From assembly GCA_945882215.1 (NCBI GenBank), contig CAMCWM010000029.1, forward strand, positions 1 to 38,969: a stretch of DNA of 38,969 bases. Direction: 5' to 3'. How positions within the stretch are numbered: the stretch's first letter is position 1; each line of letters opens with the position of its first letter. Made by a program: the position numbers and the translations under genes. Source of the DNA: Akkermansia muciniphila (lineage in GTDB: Bacteria; Verrucomicrobiota; Verrucomicrobiia; Verrucomicrobiales; Verrucomicrobiaceae). The notes beneath the pieces were generated by a model, which did no database searches, was not told the DNA's origin, and saw only the letters and a list, made by a program, of their open reading frames with translations. Shown piece after piece: positions 16,266 through 25,008 of this stretch.

Positions 16266-17525
16266 TCAGCGGTCACACTCGCCCATGACGAAGTCCAGGC
16301 TGCCCAGCACGGCGGGAATGTCGCTGAGCATGTGGCCGGGAATCAGTTTGGAAATGATGCTGAGGTTCAGGAAGGAGGGAGCGCGAATTTTCAGACGATG
16401 CGGCACGCCGCCACCCGTGCTGTTGATGTAGAAGCCGAGCTCACCCTTGGGATTCTCGGCGGCAAAATAAACCTCTCCGGCGGGCGCATCAATGCCCTGG
16501 GTGGCAATGATGAAGTGATGTATGAGCTCCTCCATCTTCATCAACACTTTTTCTTTCTTCGGCAGCAGCCCCTTGGCGTCTGCCACGTTGATGGGGCCTT
16601 CGGGCAGGTTGTCCAGCACCTGCTTCAGGATGCGCACACTCTGCCGCATCTCCTCCATGCGCACGAGATAGCGGTCATAGCAGTCGCCTGTCGTTCCCAC
16701 CGGAACATCGAACTCATACTTGTCGTAATCGAGATACGGCTTCGCCTTGCGGATGTCATGTTCAACACCTGAACCACGCAAATTCGGGCCCGTGAGGCCA
16801 TAACCGATGGCGTCTTCTTTGGAAATCACCCCGATGTCCTGCGTCCGCTCCATGAAGATGCGATTGCGGGAGAGCAGCTTGTCGATCTCGTCGATCACAG
16901 GTTCCAGTTCGCTGAGGAACTGCCTCACCGCACCGACAAAGCCGTTCGGCAGGTCGCGGATCTGGCCACCCACACGCGTGTAGCTGGTGGTGAAGCGCGC
17001 TCCTGTGAGTTGCTCGCACAGATTATAAACTTTTTCACGCTCGGTGAAGGTATAGAGGAACACCGTCATCGCTCCGACATCCATCGCAAACACCCCCACA
17101 CCGAGCATATGTGCGGAGATGCGGGCCAGTTCGCAGCAGATCACACGAATCGCTCGGCCACGTGCCGGAACTTCCCAGCCCATGAGTTTCTCAACCGCGA
17201 GCGCGTACGCCACGTTGTTCGCCAGCGGTGCCAGGTAGTCGAGCCGGTCCGTGTAAGGCACGAACTGATTGTAGTGCATGTTCTCGGCGATCTTTTCGTC
17301 ACCGCGGTGCAGGAAGCCGACATCAGGGTCGGCCTTGGTGATGATTTCGCCGTCCAGTTCCAGAATCAACCGCAGCACACCATGGGTGGCCGGATGGCTG
17401 GGCCCCATGTTGAGCACCAATTTCTCTCCCACGACGTCCGTCGTGACTTCCTCCACGGCTTCGAGCTGCCGGGCCACCTTGGCGGCGGTATCCGGGGCCT
17501 CGTATTCTCGGGTGACGGTGGGCAT
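16266..17525 (-). CDS. nuoD: NADH-quinone oxidoreductase subunit D (49-kDa type)
   Basis: A 419-residue subunit of the peripheral arm that, with NuoB, forms the quinone site. Visible motifs are LNMGPSHPATHGVLRL (residues 38-53, quinone-site His region), GFLHRGDEKIAENMHY, PYTDRLDY, and the C-terminal SLDFVMGECDR ending typical of NuoD. Arg74 in LHRG corresponds to the arginine of mitochondrial NDUFS2 that NDUFAF7 methylates. The first 30 residues are variable. No nuoC or nuoB precedes it; the upstream 200 bases hold a divergent unrelated gene. So this is a split nuo locus with only D and E. Confidence 0.96.
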   Translation of the reverse strand: MPTVTREYEAPDTAAKVARQLEAVEEVTTDVVGEKLVLNMGPSHPATHGVLRLILELDGEIITKADPDVGFLHRGDEKIAENMHYNQFVPYTDRLDYLAPLANNVAYALAVEKLMGWEVPARGRAIRVICCELARISAHMLGVGVFAMDVGAMTVFLYTFTEREKVYNLCEQLTGARFTTSYTRVGGQIRDLPNGFVGAVRQFLSELEPVIDEIDKLLSRNRIFMERTQDIGVISKEDAIGYGLTGPNLRGSGVEHDIRKAKPYLDYDKYEFDVPVGTTGDCYDRYLVRMEEMRQSVRILKQVLDNLPEGPINVADAKGLLPKKEKVLMKMEELIHHFIIATQGIDAPAGEVYFAAENPKGELGFYINSTGGGVPHRLKIRAPSFLNLSIISKLIPGHMLSDIPAVLGSLDFVMGECDR

Positions 17526-17727
17526 GAAAAGCAGGGGTCTGGTCTCGGGCGTGAGGGCTATCTATCTACGCTGCCCAAGGAGCGGCAAGGCGATTTTGTG
17601 AAAAATTTCACAAGCCCCCGCAAACAAGCCCCACAACCGCCTCAGGCTCCATCATTCTGCTTTGTATATTAAGGCAGTTACCCGAAAAGTTGCCCACAGG
17701 CCCGGTCTGAGACAGACTGTCCCGACC

Positions 17728-18465
17728 ATGCGATCCGTTTCCCACCTCAACCAACACCTGCTTCTTCCGGCATGGGCTGGTTTGTGGCTGATTATGGCTG
17801 GAGGGGGCATCGCACAGGCGGCCCCTCCTGCTGATGGCATCCAGGACGACACCCGGGCGCTGACTGACGAAACCCACCGCCAGCTCGCCTATGAACTGAA
17901 GCTGTTTCGTGAGGATTTGAAATGCGACGCCTGGATCACCGCCTCCAGTTTCACCCCGGCGGGCGTCACCGTCCGGCGTCAGGCTCAGATCACGCGTCGC
18001 GAATGGAGCGCGGAGCGCCCCGCCGTGCTCATGGCCTATGATCGTGCCAGCAACAGCAGCGCCATGTCCTTCGCCCCCGACTTTTGGGAACGTTATCCAT
18101 CCGCCGAACTCGTCGAGATCATGCAGGACACGCGCCGCATCCTCACCGATGCCAAGCTCACGCTCGACGAGCGCCTCGCGCTTGCCACGCGCTCATGGAT
18201 CGACCGGTTGCGCGTCATGGAGAGCGTGCGGCTCAAGCAATCTCTCTGGATTCAGCGGGGTGAAAAACGTTTCGCGCTCGCCATCCTCATCACGCTCGCC
18301 TGCGGTGCCATCATCGCCGCCGTGCTCGGTTTCGCATCACGCAGAAGGGGGGCACGCGCGGGCCGTCGTTTCCGCTTTCCTGAAGTTCATGTCGGCATGC
18401 GTTTCGGCGCGGCCCACGGCGGTGGAGTCACCGCTGAGATCAAAACCAACGTCTCGGCACAGTAA
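17728..18465 (+). CDS. Secreted/membrane TPM-domain-like protein
   Basis: A 245-residue protein with an N-terminal signal segment (WAGLWLIMAGGGIAQA, cleavage likely near residue 31-33) and a second membrane segment near residue 188 (ALAILITLACGAIIAAVLGF) followed by an Arg-rich stretch. The region between (DDTRALTDETHRQLAYELKLFREDLKCDAWIT, then SAMSFAPDFWERYP) matches the TPM_phosphatase (DUF477) pattern of a periplasmic domain tethered by a C-terminal helix. Family members include photosystem II repair phosphatases and poorly defined bacterial proteins. ATG 17728 is chosen; an in-frame start at 17662 overlaps an AT-rich putative promoter. Confidence 0.65.
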   Translation: MRSVSHLNQHLLLPAWAGLWLIMAGGGIAQAAPPADGIQDDTRALTDETHRQLAYELKLFREDLKCDAWITASSFTPAGVTVRRQAQITRREWSAERPAVLMAYDRASNSSAMSFAPDFWERYPSAELVEIMQDTRRILTDAKLTLDERLALATRSWIDRLRVMESVRLKQSLWIQRGEKRFALAILITLACGAIIAAVLGFASRRRGARAGRRFRFPEVHVGMRFGAAHGGGVTAEIKTNVSAQ

Positions 18466-18479
18466 ACCGCCACAGCACC

Positions 18480-18770
18480 TTATTCGTCACTCAGCTTGGT
18501 GCCATCCGGCTTGAGGCCCATGCCTTCCAACTTCTTGTCGAGCTGCTCCACATACTTCCACGGCAATTTCTTGCGCTGATACTTGCGGAACAACAGATCA
18601 CGCAGCTCCAGCCAGCGCTCCGGCTCCGGCTTCTCCAGCGGCATCCACGTCTCACCATCGGGATGTGCGATCCGAAACAGCCACTCGCGGGAGTCCCAAT
18701 AGGCGCGGATGTACTGCTTGCGACCGTCTTCCAAACGTTCGTGCCATTCGTGGATTTGGTTTTTGGTCAT
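18480..18770 (-). CDS. Small hypothetical protein (96 aa)
   Basis: A 96-residue soluble protein rich in Trp, Lys and Glu (EWHERLEDGRKQYIRAYWD, then WMPLEKPEPERWLELRDLLF), probably all helical. The frame is open well upstream (to 19631), but that part is antisense to the CPBP protease gene. ATG 18770 gives a compact product starting MTKNQIHEW. It lies between two plus-strand genes, and its stop is 14 bases from the stop of the TPM-like gene. Family not recognised. Confidence 0.7.
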   Translation of the reverse strand: MTKNQIHEWHERLEDGRKQYIRAYWDSREWLFRIAHPDGETWMPLEKPEPERWLELRDLLFRKYQRKKLPWKYVEQLDKKLEGMGLKPDGTKLSDE

Positions 18771-18803
18771 TGAGAGCACGCAGGATGCGCTAGTATCGCC
18801 GCC

Positions 18804-19742
18804 ATGCAAGCCGCCAGCCCGGGCAGTTCCCCTGCCCTGCCGAAACTCCTGCTTTATCTTCTTGCCGTCATGATTGGCGGAGCCTTGCTGGCTGTGCCGC
18901 TGTTTCATCTTGGCAAAGCAGGCCACGCATGGCTTTCCTCGTCCTCGTTGCGCGACACCGGCCTCGCCACCTGGCTGCTGAAGGAAATCGAGCGCGCCCA
19001 TTTCACGCGCTACTTCAACCGCGCCGTGCTCGTCTGCGCCATCGTGCTCATCTGGCCATTCCTGCGCTGGGTGCGGCTGGATCGCTCGCTGCTGCCAACG
19101 TGGAAACCCATCAGCACCGGCATCAAACACTGGGCGCTCGGCTTCGTGCTCGCCAGCGGCCTGCTGCTCGTGCTTGGCTTCGTCTTCTTCAAAATGGGCG
19201 CATATCAGCTCCATCCTCAGCCGCGCTGGCTGAAATTCGGCGAGCCCATCACCGCCGCGCTTGGCGCTGGCATCATCGAGGAGTTCTTCTTTCGCGGCCT
19301 GCTGCTCGGACTGCTGCTGCGCACCATGTCCACACGCTCCGCGTTGATCGCCGGCACCTTTGTCTTCGCCCTCGTTCACTTCCTCAAGCCCCCCGAAGGC
19401 TGGCAGATCGACGATGCCGCCGTCACCTGGAGCAGCGGTTTTCTCGTGCTCAAACAAATCGCCGTCGGCTTTGGCGACGTGCATTTTCTCCTCGCCGAAT
19501 TCGCCACGCTCTTCGCCGTCGGCTGGGCACTCGCCCAGGTGCGCATGCAAACCGGCGCGTTGTGGGCCGGGATCGGCCTGCATGGCGGCTGGGTCTTCGG
19601 CTTGAAATACTTCAGCGCTCTCACCACACACACAGGTGGATGGCTGCCCTGGATCGGTGCCAACCTCAAAATCGGCCTCGCCCCGCTGCTCACCGTGCTT
19701 TTCACCGGCTGGATTGCCTCTCGCCTGCTGCGCACCCGATAA
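18804..19742 (+). CDS. CPBP-family intramembrane metalloprotease
   Basis: A 312-residue membrane protein with about 8 hydrophobic segments. The CPBP (CAAX-protease/bacteriocin-processing) motifs are EEFFFRG (Glu159-Glu160, Arg164), FALVHF and GIGLHGGWVF, giving the glutamate and two histidine metal/active-site residues in order. Family members cleave prenylated or short peptide substrates or provide bacteriocin immunity. It is divergent from the 96-aa gene (33 bases between starts) and is followed by tRNA-Leu. Confidence 0.88.
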   Translation: MQAASPGSSPALPKLLLYLLAVMIGGALLAVPLFHLGKAGHAWLSSSSLRDTGLATWLLKEIERAHFTRYFNRAVLVCAIVLIWPFLRWVRLDRSLLPTWKPISTGIKHWALGFVLASGLLLVLGFVFFKMGAYQLHPQPRWLKFGEPITAALGAGIIEEFFFRGLLLGLLLRTMSTRSALIAGTFVFALVHFLKPPEGWQIDDAAVTWSSGFLVLKQIAVGFGDVHFLLAEFATLFAVGWALAQVRMQTGALWAGIGLHGGWVFGLKYFSALTTHTGGWLPWIGANLKIGLAPLLTVLFTGWIASRLLRTR

Positions 19743-19794
19743 TTCATTTGCAGCTTACCCGCTGACACGGAACATACACGCGCAACAGCCCCTC

Positions 19795-19879
19795 GCCCGA
19801 GTGGCGGAATTGGTAGACGCGCCAGACTTAGGATCTGGTTGAGCAATCAGTGCAGGTTCGAGTCCTGTCTCGGGCACCA
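19795..19879 (+). tRNA. tRNA-Leu (anticodon UAG)
   Basis: A cloverleaf can be folded: acceptor GCCCGAG (19795-19801) pairs with CTCGGGC (19869-19875), followed by discriminator A and an encoded CCA (19877-19879). The anticodon stem CCAGA/TCTGG flanks the loop CTTAGGA with anticodon TAG at 19829-19831. The long variable arm and the GCAGG-TTCGAGT-CCTGT T-arm fit a class II leucine tRNA. It reads CUA and probably other CUN codons. Confidence 0.97.
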
Positions 19880-19920
19880 TCCGATGCAAGCGCAGGCAAC
19901 GAATCACGTTCCAATCTCAC

Positions 19921-21297
19921 ATGCGCTCGCTGCTTCTCTGTCTCTTCGCCCTCTGCTCCTCGCTCTTCTTATCCTCCGTAGCCTTGGCGAAGGAGAACAT
20001 GGCACCGCCCAACATCATCTTCATCCTCGCGGATGACTTCGGCTATGGCGATCTCGGCTGCATGGGCTGCACGGACATCTCGACCCCGAACATCGACCGT
20101 CTCGCGACGGAAGGCGTGAAGTTCACTGACTTTTACGCGAACGCGCCCGTCTGCACGCCCACGCGCACCGGCTTCATGACTGGACGCTGGCAGCAGCGAT
20201 GTGGGCTCGAGTTCGCGTTCGGTTATCAGGTGGAGCAGTTCCGCCGCGTGAAGGGCGCATGGGTGCCCGAGCCCGACATTCACGCCCTCGGCCTGCCTTT
20301 GACGGAAATCACCATTGCGCAGAAGTTCAAAGCGGCCGGTTATACCACCGGGGCCTTCGGCAAATGGCATCTCGGCTTCAAAGACGAGTACAATCCGACC
20401 AAACGCGGCTTCGATGAGTATTTCGGCGAACTGCTCGGCCACGCCGACTACTACAAGCACACCTACTACGACGGCACCTACGCCCTGCGCGACGGCCTGG
20501 AACCCGTGAAACGCGAAGGCTACTTCACCGATCTCATCAACGAACGCGCCGTGAAGTTTATCCGAGATCACAAAGCCGCACCCTTCTTCATGTATGTGCC
20601 TCATCTAGCCGTTCACGCGCCGTTCGAAGCCCCTGACGCGCCCGAGACACCGATGGTGACCAAAGAAAGCATGCACCACGGCAGCCGCGCCATTTACAAG
20701 GCCATGGTCGAGCGCATCGACCTCGGCGTTGGCAAGATCCTCGCCGAACTCGAAAAACACGACCTCGCCGACAACACGCTCGTCGTCTTCTCCAGTGACA
20801 ACGGCGGCGAGCGCTACAGCCGCAATCTGCCTCTCTTCCATCATAAGGCCACCGTCTGGGAAGGCGGCATCCGCGTGCCCTGCGTGATGCGCTGGCCCGC
20901 GAAACTGCCCAAAGGCAAGGTCACTGCACAAATGGCCATCACCATGGACCTCCACGCAACCTTCACTGAACTTGCCGGAGCCAAAACACCTTCGGAAAAG
21001 CGGCTCGATGGCATCAATCTCATCCCGCTCCTCACCGGCGATGCCCAACCCGTCGAACGCACCTTCTTCTGGCGCATTGACCGCTCGAATCGCAAACAGA
21101 AGGCGATCCGTCACGGAAAATGGAAGTACATCAACGACGGCAACACCATGGACCTCCTCTTCGACCTCGAAGCCGACATCAGCGAGCGCGTGAACCTCGG
21201 CTACCAGCACCCCGACATCCTCGCAGACCTCAAAGCCAAGCTGAAAGCGTGGGAAGCCGAGATGGATGCGAGTGAGCGGGAAGTTTGGGTGAAGTGA
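19921..21297 (+). CDS. Secreted sulfatase (type I, formylglycine-dependent)
   Basis: A 458-residue alkaline-phosphatase-fold sulfatase with a signal peptide (MRSLLLCLFALCSSLFLSS, cleavage near ALA-K). The metal-binding DDFGYGD begins at Asp38-39. The catalytic cysteine to be converted to formylglycine is Cys78 in CTPTR (CxPxR). FGKWHLG and FSSDNGGE supply further active-site residues. Such enzymes remove sulfate esters from polysaccharides. The anaerobic or FGE-type maturase is not in the window. The gene is 42 bases downstream of the tRNA and is followed by a DUF1080 gene, a common pairing in polysaccharide-degrading Verrucomicrobia and Planctomycetes. Confidence 0.94.
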   Translation: MRSLLLCLFALCSSLFLSSVALAKENMAPPNIIFILADDFGYGDLGCMGCTDISTPNIDRLATEGVKFTDFYANAPVCTPTRTGFMTGRWQQRCGLEFAFGYQVEQFRRVKGAWVPEPDIHALGLPLTEITIAQKFKAAGYTTGAFGKWHLGFKDEYNPTKRGFDEYFGELLGHADYYKHTYYDGTYALRDGLEPVKREGYFTDLINERAVKFIRDHKAAPFFMYVPHLAVHAPFEAPDAPETPMVTKESMHHGSRAIYKAMVERIDLGVGKILAELEKHDLADNTLVVFSSDNGGERYSRNLPLFHHKATVWEGGIRVPCVMRWPAKLPKGKVTAQMAITMDLHATFTELAGAKTPSEKRLDGINLIPLLTGDAQPVERTFFWRIDRSNRKQKAIRHGKWKYINDGNTMDLLFDLEADISERVNLGYQHPDILADLKAKLKAWEAEMDASEREVWVK

Positions 21298-21350
21298 AAG
21301 CACGAATGACACATTGCCCGCAGCAACACTCTGCGTATCACTCGCTCACC

Positions 21351-22520
21351 ATGAAACGCTCCGCACTCCCCACGCTCGCTCTTTCGCTTCTCACCACCGC
21401 CGCGCTCGCCGAAGGCGGCTTCTACGGTGATCCACCGGACGCCACGCATCCGTGGGCGATTCATGACATGAACCGGCCGCAGCCGGTGCGTGTGGAGCCG
21501 GGGACGTTCAGTTCGCAGGAGAAGCCGGGCACGCCGCCTTCGGACGCGATCATTCTTTTCGGAGGAAAGCCGGAGGAGATCGAGAAATGGATCTCGGACA
21601 AAAACGGCGAGCCGACCAAGTGGGTCGTCAAAGACAACGTGCTGCAATGCGTGCCGGGCAGCGGCTACATCCGCACCAAGGAAGAATTTTCCGACTGCCA
21701 GCTTCACATCGAATGGAGCGCGCCAAGCAAGGTCGAGGGCAACAGCCAGGGCCGCGGCAACAGCGGTGTCTTCCTCATGGGCCAGGTCGAAGTGCAGGTG
21801 CTCGACAATTACAACAACCCCAGCTACCCCGACGGCATGGCTTCATCCATCTACGGCATCAATCCGCCGATGGCGAATCCGCTGCGTGCTCCCGGCGAGT
21901 GGCAGAGCTACGACATCGTCTTCCGCCGCCCGATCTTCAAAGACGGGAAGGAAATCGACCCCGGTTACATCACCGTGTTCGTCAACGGTGTGCTCACCCA
22001 GGACCACACGCCGCTCGAAGGCGGTGGCGGGCACATGCGTCGCTCCAAACCCAGGGCATTTCCAGATCAAGGCCCGCTCAAAATTCAGGATCACGGCAAT
22101 CCGGTGCGCTTCCGCAACATCTGGTATCGTCCGCTGCCAAAGCGTGCCGTCGATGGCGGCGAATACAGCCGCATGAGCGAGGAAGCGACCGCTGCGAAGC
22201 GTGCCGAGATCGCCAAAGGCATCCGTGAGGACGCCACGAAGCTCGAAGGCAATGCGAAGATGCTGCGCCTCTTCGAATCGCTCTGCTACGCGGAGAATGC
22301 CGAGGCGAAGGAATTCGCCCTCGCCGCCGTGAACGATTTTGTTGCCGCGATGAAAGCGGTGCCTGCGGACAAGATCGAGTCCAAGAAGGGCGAGATCATG
22401 CAGGTGACGAAGGCCCTGCGCTATCTGGCGCAGTTCAAGATTCTTGCCGAGGAGCCTGCAGCCAAGCAGGAACTGGAGGCCATCATCAAAGCCAACGACT
22501 GGGAGCCGAAGAAGAAGTGA
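21351..22520 (+). CDS. Secreted DUF1080 (3-keto-disaccharide hydrolase-like) protein
   Basis: A 389-residue protein with a signal peptide (MKRSALPTLALSLLTTAALA). The DUF1080 jelly-roll domain spans about 55-265 and shows ILFGGKPEEIEKW, the QLHIEWSAP strand, RGNSGVFLMGQVEVQVLD, ASSIYGINPP and RFRNIWYRPL, all typical of the family. Some DUF1080 proteins hydrolyse 3-keto-glycosides. An additional helical C-terminal segment (about 270-389, rich in Ala, Glu and Lys) is beyond the usual domain. The start at 21351 lies 53 bases after the sulfatase stop. Its stop is one base from the stop of the convergent ROK gene. Confidence 0.92.
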   Translation: MKRSALPTLALSLLTTAALAEGGFYGDPPDATHPWAIHDMNRPQPVRVEPGTFSSQEKPGTPPSDAIILFGGKPEEIEKWISDKNGEPTKWVVKDNVLQCVPGSGYIRTKEEFSDCQLHIEWSAPSKVEGNSQGRGNSGVFLMGQVEVQVLDNYNNPSYPDGMASSIYGINPPMANPLRAPGEWQSYDIVFRRPIFKDGKEIDPGYITVFVNGVLTQDHTPLEGGGGHMRRSKPRAFPDQGPLKIQDHGNPVRFRNIWYRPLPKRAVDGGEYSRMSEEATAAKRAEIAKGIREDATKLEGNAKMLRLFESLCYAENAEAKEFALAAVNDFVAAMKAVPADKIESKKGEIMQVTKALRYLAQFKILAEEPAAKQELEAIIKANDWEPKKK

Positions 22521-22521
22521 T

Positions 22522-23460
22522 TTAAACCGCGTCCGCAGCGAGCGCCGCGTTACCAATGATGCCAGCTTCGTTGCTGAAACGGGCGGGCAGGATTTGCAGG
22601 CGCTCCCAGACGACGGTGCTGAGCATGCTCTGCACCTTGCGTTTGAGCGGCCCAAAGATCAAATCACCGGCCTGCGCGACGCCTCCGCCGATGACGAAGG
22701 CATCAGGATTGAGCAGCCACGCGATGCTGGCGATGGCAGTGCCGAGCCAGTCGGCCACTTCGCCCCAAATCTGACGTGCGATGTCATCACCGGCCTGCGC
22801 GGCATCGGCAATCTTCTTCGGCGTGCAGTCGGCGATGTCTTTTTCGATGCCCGCTTCGGCGTAGCGCTGCACGGCGTGCTCGGCGATCTGCTGGTTGCCG
22901 GTGTATTTCTCCAGCGCGCCCAGATTGCCGTAGTGGCCGGGTTTGCCGTCGAAATGAATGCTCATCTGGCCGATCTCGCCCGCCACGAAGCCGCTGCCGC
23001 GGAACATTTTGCCGTCCAATACGACACCGCCGCCGATGCCGGTGCCCATCGTGAGACCGATGACGTTTTTGAGGCCACGTGCGGCACCGTAACGAAATTC
23101 GGCGTAGGCCATCGCGTTCGCGTCATTTTCAACGAGCACGGGCAGCCCGGTTTTTTCGCTGAGGATGGCTTTGAGCGGCACGTGCTTCCAACCGGGGACG
23201 TTCGTCAGCTCATGCACGAAGCCATGATCGAAATCAACGAGGCCAGGAACGCCAACGCCGATGGCGCAGATGTCCGGGTATTTAAGTTGCAGCTTCGCGA
23301 CGCGTGCAGCCATCTCGCCGATGAGCGCGGCCGGGCCGTGGAACTGGGCGGTGGGGATGGGTTCGTCGATGACGAGGAGTTCATCGCCACGACACACGCC
23401 GAGTTTCACGGAGGTGCCGCCGAAGTCGATGCCGATGGAGGTTTTTGCAGTGTCAGCCAT
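22522..23460 (-). CDS. ROK-family sugar kinase lacking the zinc-site cysteines
   Basis: A 312-residue ROK kinase, probably glucokinase-like. The ATP phosphate loop is IGIDFGGTSVKLG (residues 9-21), the catalytic aspartate is Asp113 in ENDANAMAYAE, and GLTMGTGIGGGVV (135-147) is the second phosphate loop. The normal ROK signature GH...CxCGxxGCxE is changed: GEIGQM (Gln165 in place of His) and GHYGNLGALE (all three cysteines replaced by Gly175, Tyr177, Ala182), while Glu184 remains. The structural zinc is therefore probably absent. ATG 23460 is chosen; the longer frame to 23568 overlaps coaX. It follows coaX by 11 bases. The substrate is not determinable from sequence. Confidence 0.9.
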   Translation of the reverse strand: MADTAKTSIGIDFGGTSVKLGVCRGDELLVIDEPIPTAQFHGPAALIGEMAARVAKLQLKYPDICAIGVGVPGLVDFDHGFVHELTNVPGWKHVPLKAILSEKTGLPVLVENDANAMAYAEFRYGAARGLKNVIGLTMGTGIGGGVVLDGKMFRGSGFVAGEIGQMSIHFDGKPGHYGNLGALEKYTGNQQIAEHAVQRYAEAGIEKDIADCTPKKIADAAQAGDDIARQIWGEVADWLGTAIASIAWLLNPDAFVIGGGVAQAGDLIFGPLKRKVQSMLSTVVWERLQILPARFSNEAGIIGNAALAADAV

Positions 23461-23471
23461 ATCAACCCGCC

Positions 23472-24209
23472 TCAGAGCGGGGCGCGGAGATTGCCCACCA
23501 AACGCAGTCCGTGCAAGGTCAAATCGGGGTCCACGATGATGCGCTCGCTCATTCCGGAGATGATCCATTCCGCATCGCCGCCGGTGGCGACGACATAAGC
23601 ATTCTTGGCTCCCAGCTCCTTTTTCAGGGCCTCCAGGATGCCTTTGACCATGCCGCGATAGCCGATGGCGGCTCCAGCGAGGATGGCTTGTTCGGTCGAT
23701 TGGCCGATGGCGCTGACCGGCTCGTGTAAATCGACACGTGGCAGCAACGCGGTGCGTTCGTGGAGATAATCGGTCATCAGACGCAGCCCAGGGGCGATGA
23801 CGCCGCCGATGTAGAACTTATCCGCGCTCAGGATGTCGAACGTGACGGCGGTGCCGAAGTCGATGACGATACCGGGTGCGCCATGCATTTGCGCGAGCGC
23901 CACGGCATTCGCGAGGCGGTCAGGGCCGATGCTTTCGGGCTTCGGATAGCGAATGCCGATGCCCAGCGGCGTGCCGTAGCGCAGTTCGAGGAGATTTTCG
24001 CCAAACACCTCACGAAACGCTGGCACGGTCTTCGGCACGACACTGCAAATCACGGCGCTTTCGAATTCCCAGCCACGGGTGACTTCGCGCACGGCATCGG
24101 GCGAAAGCTCGCGTGTGGCATGTTCGCGGCGGTCGAGGATGGCGTCACGCGTGGCGAGGCCAAATTTGGTGCGACCGTTGCCGACATCAATGAGCAACCG
24201 CTGGCTCAT
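23472..24209 (-). CDS. coaX: Type III pantothenate kinase
   Basis: CoaX phosphorylates pantothenate, the first committed step of CoA synthesis; unlike CoaA it is not feedback-inhibited by CoA. The 245-residue protein shows the ATP-binding DVGNGRTK (residues 8-15), GPDRLANAVAL, the pantothenate-site IDFGTAVTFD and GGVIAPGL. It overlaps the end of the upstream secreted-protein gene by four bases (ATGA), so the two are translationally coupled. Confidence 0.94.
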   Translation of the reverse strand: MSQRLLIDVGNGRTKFGLATRDAILDRREHATRELSPDAVREVTRGWEFESAVICSVVPKTVPAFREVFGENLLELRYGTPLGIGIRYPKPESIGPDRLANAVALAQMHGAPGIVIDFGTAVTFDILSADKFYIGGVIAPGLRLMTDYLHERTALLPRVDLHEPVSAIGQSTEQAILAGAAIGYRGMVKGILEALKKELGAKNAYVVATGGDAEWIISGMSERIIVDPDLTLHGLRLVGNLRAPL

Positions 24210-24940
24210 GGTTTGGCCGGTTCAGCTTCCTTTTTCGACTCTTCCTTCGGCGCTTCGCCAAAGGTGCGGACTTCGATCATGCCTTCGGGGGCGGCTTTCT
24301 TGGCCGGTTCGGTTTGTGGAGCTTTGACGGGTGCCGTTGCGACCGGACCAGCAGTCTCTTCGACCGGCAAGGCCTTGAGCGGGTCCTTTTCCACATGCAC
24401 GCAAGGATAGAGCATGTTGTAGTTGTGACGCAACGCGGCGGGGAAGGCGACGCGGCCCGGCTCGGTGACGTTTTCGCGCAGCAGTTTGCCCGCAAGACTG
24501 GCAAACACCTCGCTGCCGAGCTTTGCGGCCTTTTCAGCGAGGCCGTTCACCACCTGGCCGGCGGCATTGGCCGCGGACTTGCCAGCGCTGCGAAACATGT
24601 CGCTGCTGATGCGGCGGTTCTGGATCGAAATGTAGGCCTGCGCGGAAAGCAGCGCGCCATCGGGGGCAAAGCTCATTTCAAGACTTGCATGATCGTCCGC
24701 CGAAAACATACCGCGCACATGATCGACACGCATGGAGATGAAGATGCCGCCGTCAGGTGACTTGGTGATCTCCGGCTTGTAGGTGCGGTAGTCGCTTTCG
24801 GAAAACTTGTACTCCGCCGCCTTGCCGTCTTCTTTCTTCCAGCCGCCCAGGCTTTTCCCAAATTCATCCATGTCCACTTCCACGCCAGCGTGGGCAGCGG
24901 CGACAGAAAGGACGATAAAAAGGAGAGGGCGGAGGTTCAT
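24206..24940 (-). CDS. Secreted hypothetical protein
   Basis: A 244-residue protein with a signal peptide (MNLRPLLFIVLSVAAAHA). A beta-rich middle region (IFISMRVDHVRGMFSADDHASLEMSFAP) follows, then an Ala-rich helical stretch (about 115-150, AGKSAANAAGQVVNGLAEKAAKLG) and a low-complexity Pro/Ala/Glu/Lys tail (EAPKEESKKEAEPAKP). No family recognised. ATG 24940 is chosen because it gives the signal peptide. It lies 68 bases after the second pstB and overlaps the coaX start. Confidence 0.75.
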   Translation of the reverse strand: MNLRPLLFIVLSVAAAHAGVEVDMDEFGKSLGGWKKEDGKAAEYKFSESDYRTYKPEITKSPDGGIFISMRVDHVRGMFSADDHASLEMSFAPDGALLSAQAYISIQNRRISSDMFRSAGKSAANAAGQVVNGLAEKAAKLGSEVFASLAGKLLRENVTEPGRVAFPAALRHNYNMLYPCVHVEKDPLKALPVEETAGPVATAPVKAPQTEPAKKAAPEGMIEVRTFGEAPKEESKKEAEPAKP

Positions 24941-25008
24941 GACCGCCCAAGGTGGGGCATAAAACGACTTTTTCAACCTTCCGGGCACAGGCACGGTCCC
25001 TGGAGGCA

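Noticed and set aside
18771..19631. N-terminal extension of the 96-aa minus-strand gene up to 19631
   Set aside because: It is antisense to the CPBP protease gene, whose motifs are clear, and its sequence looks unstructured.
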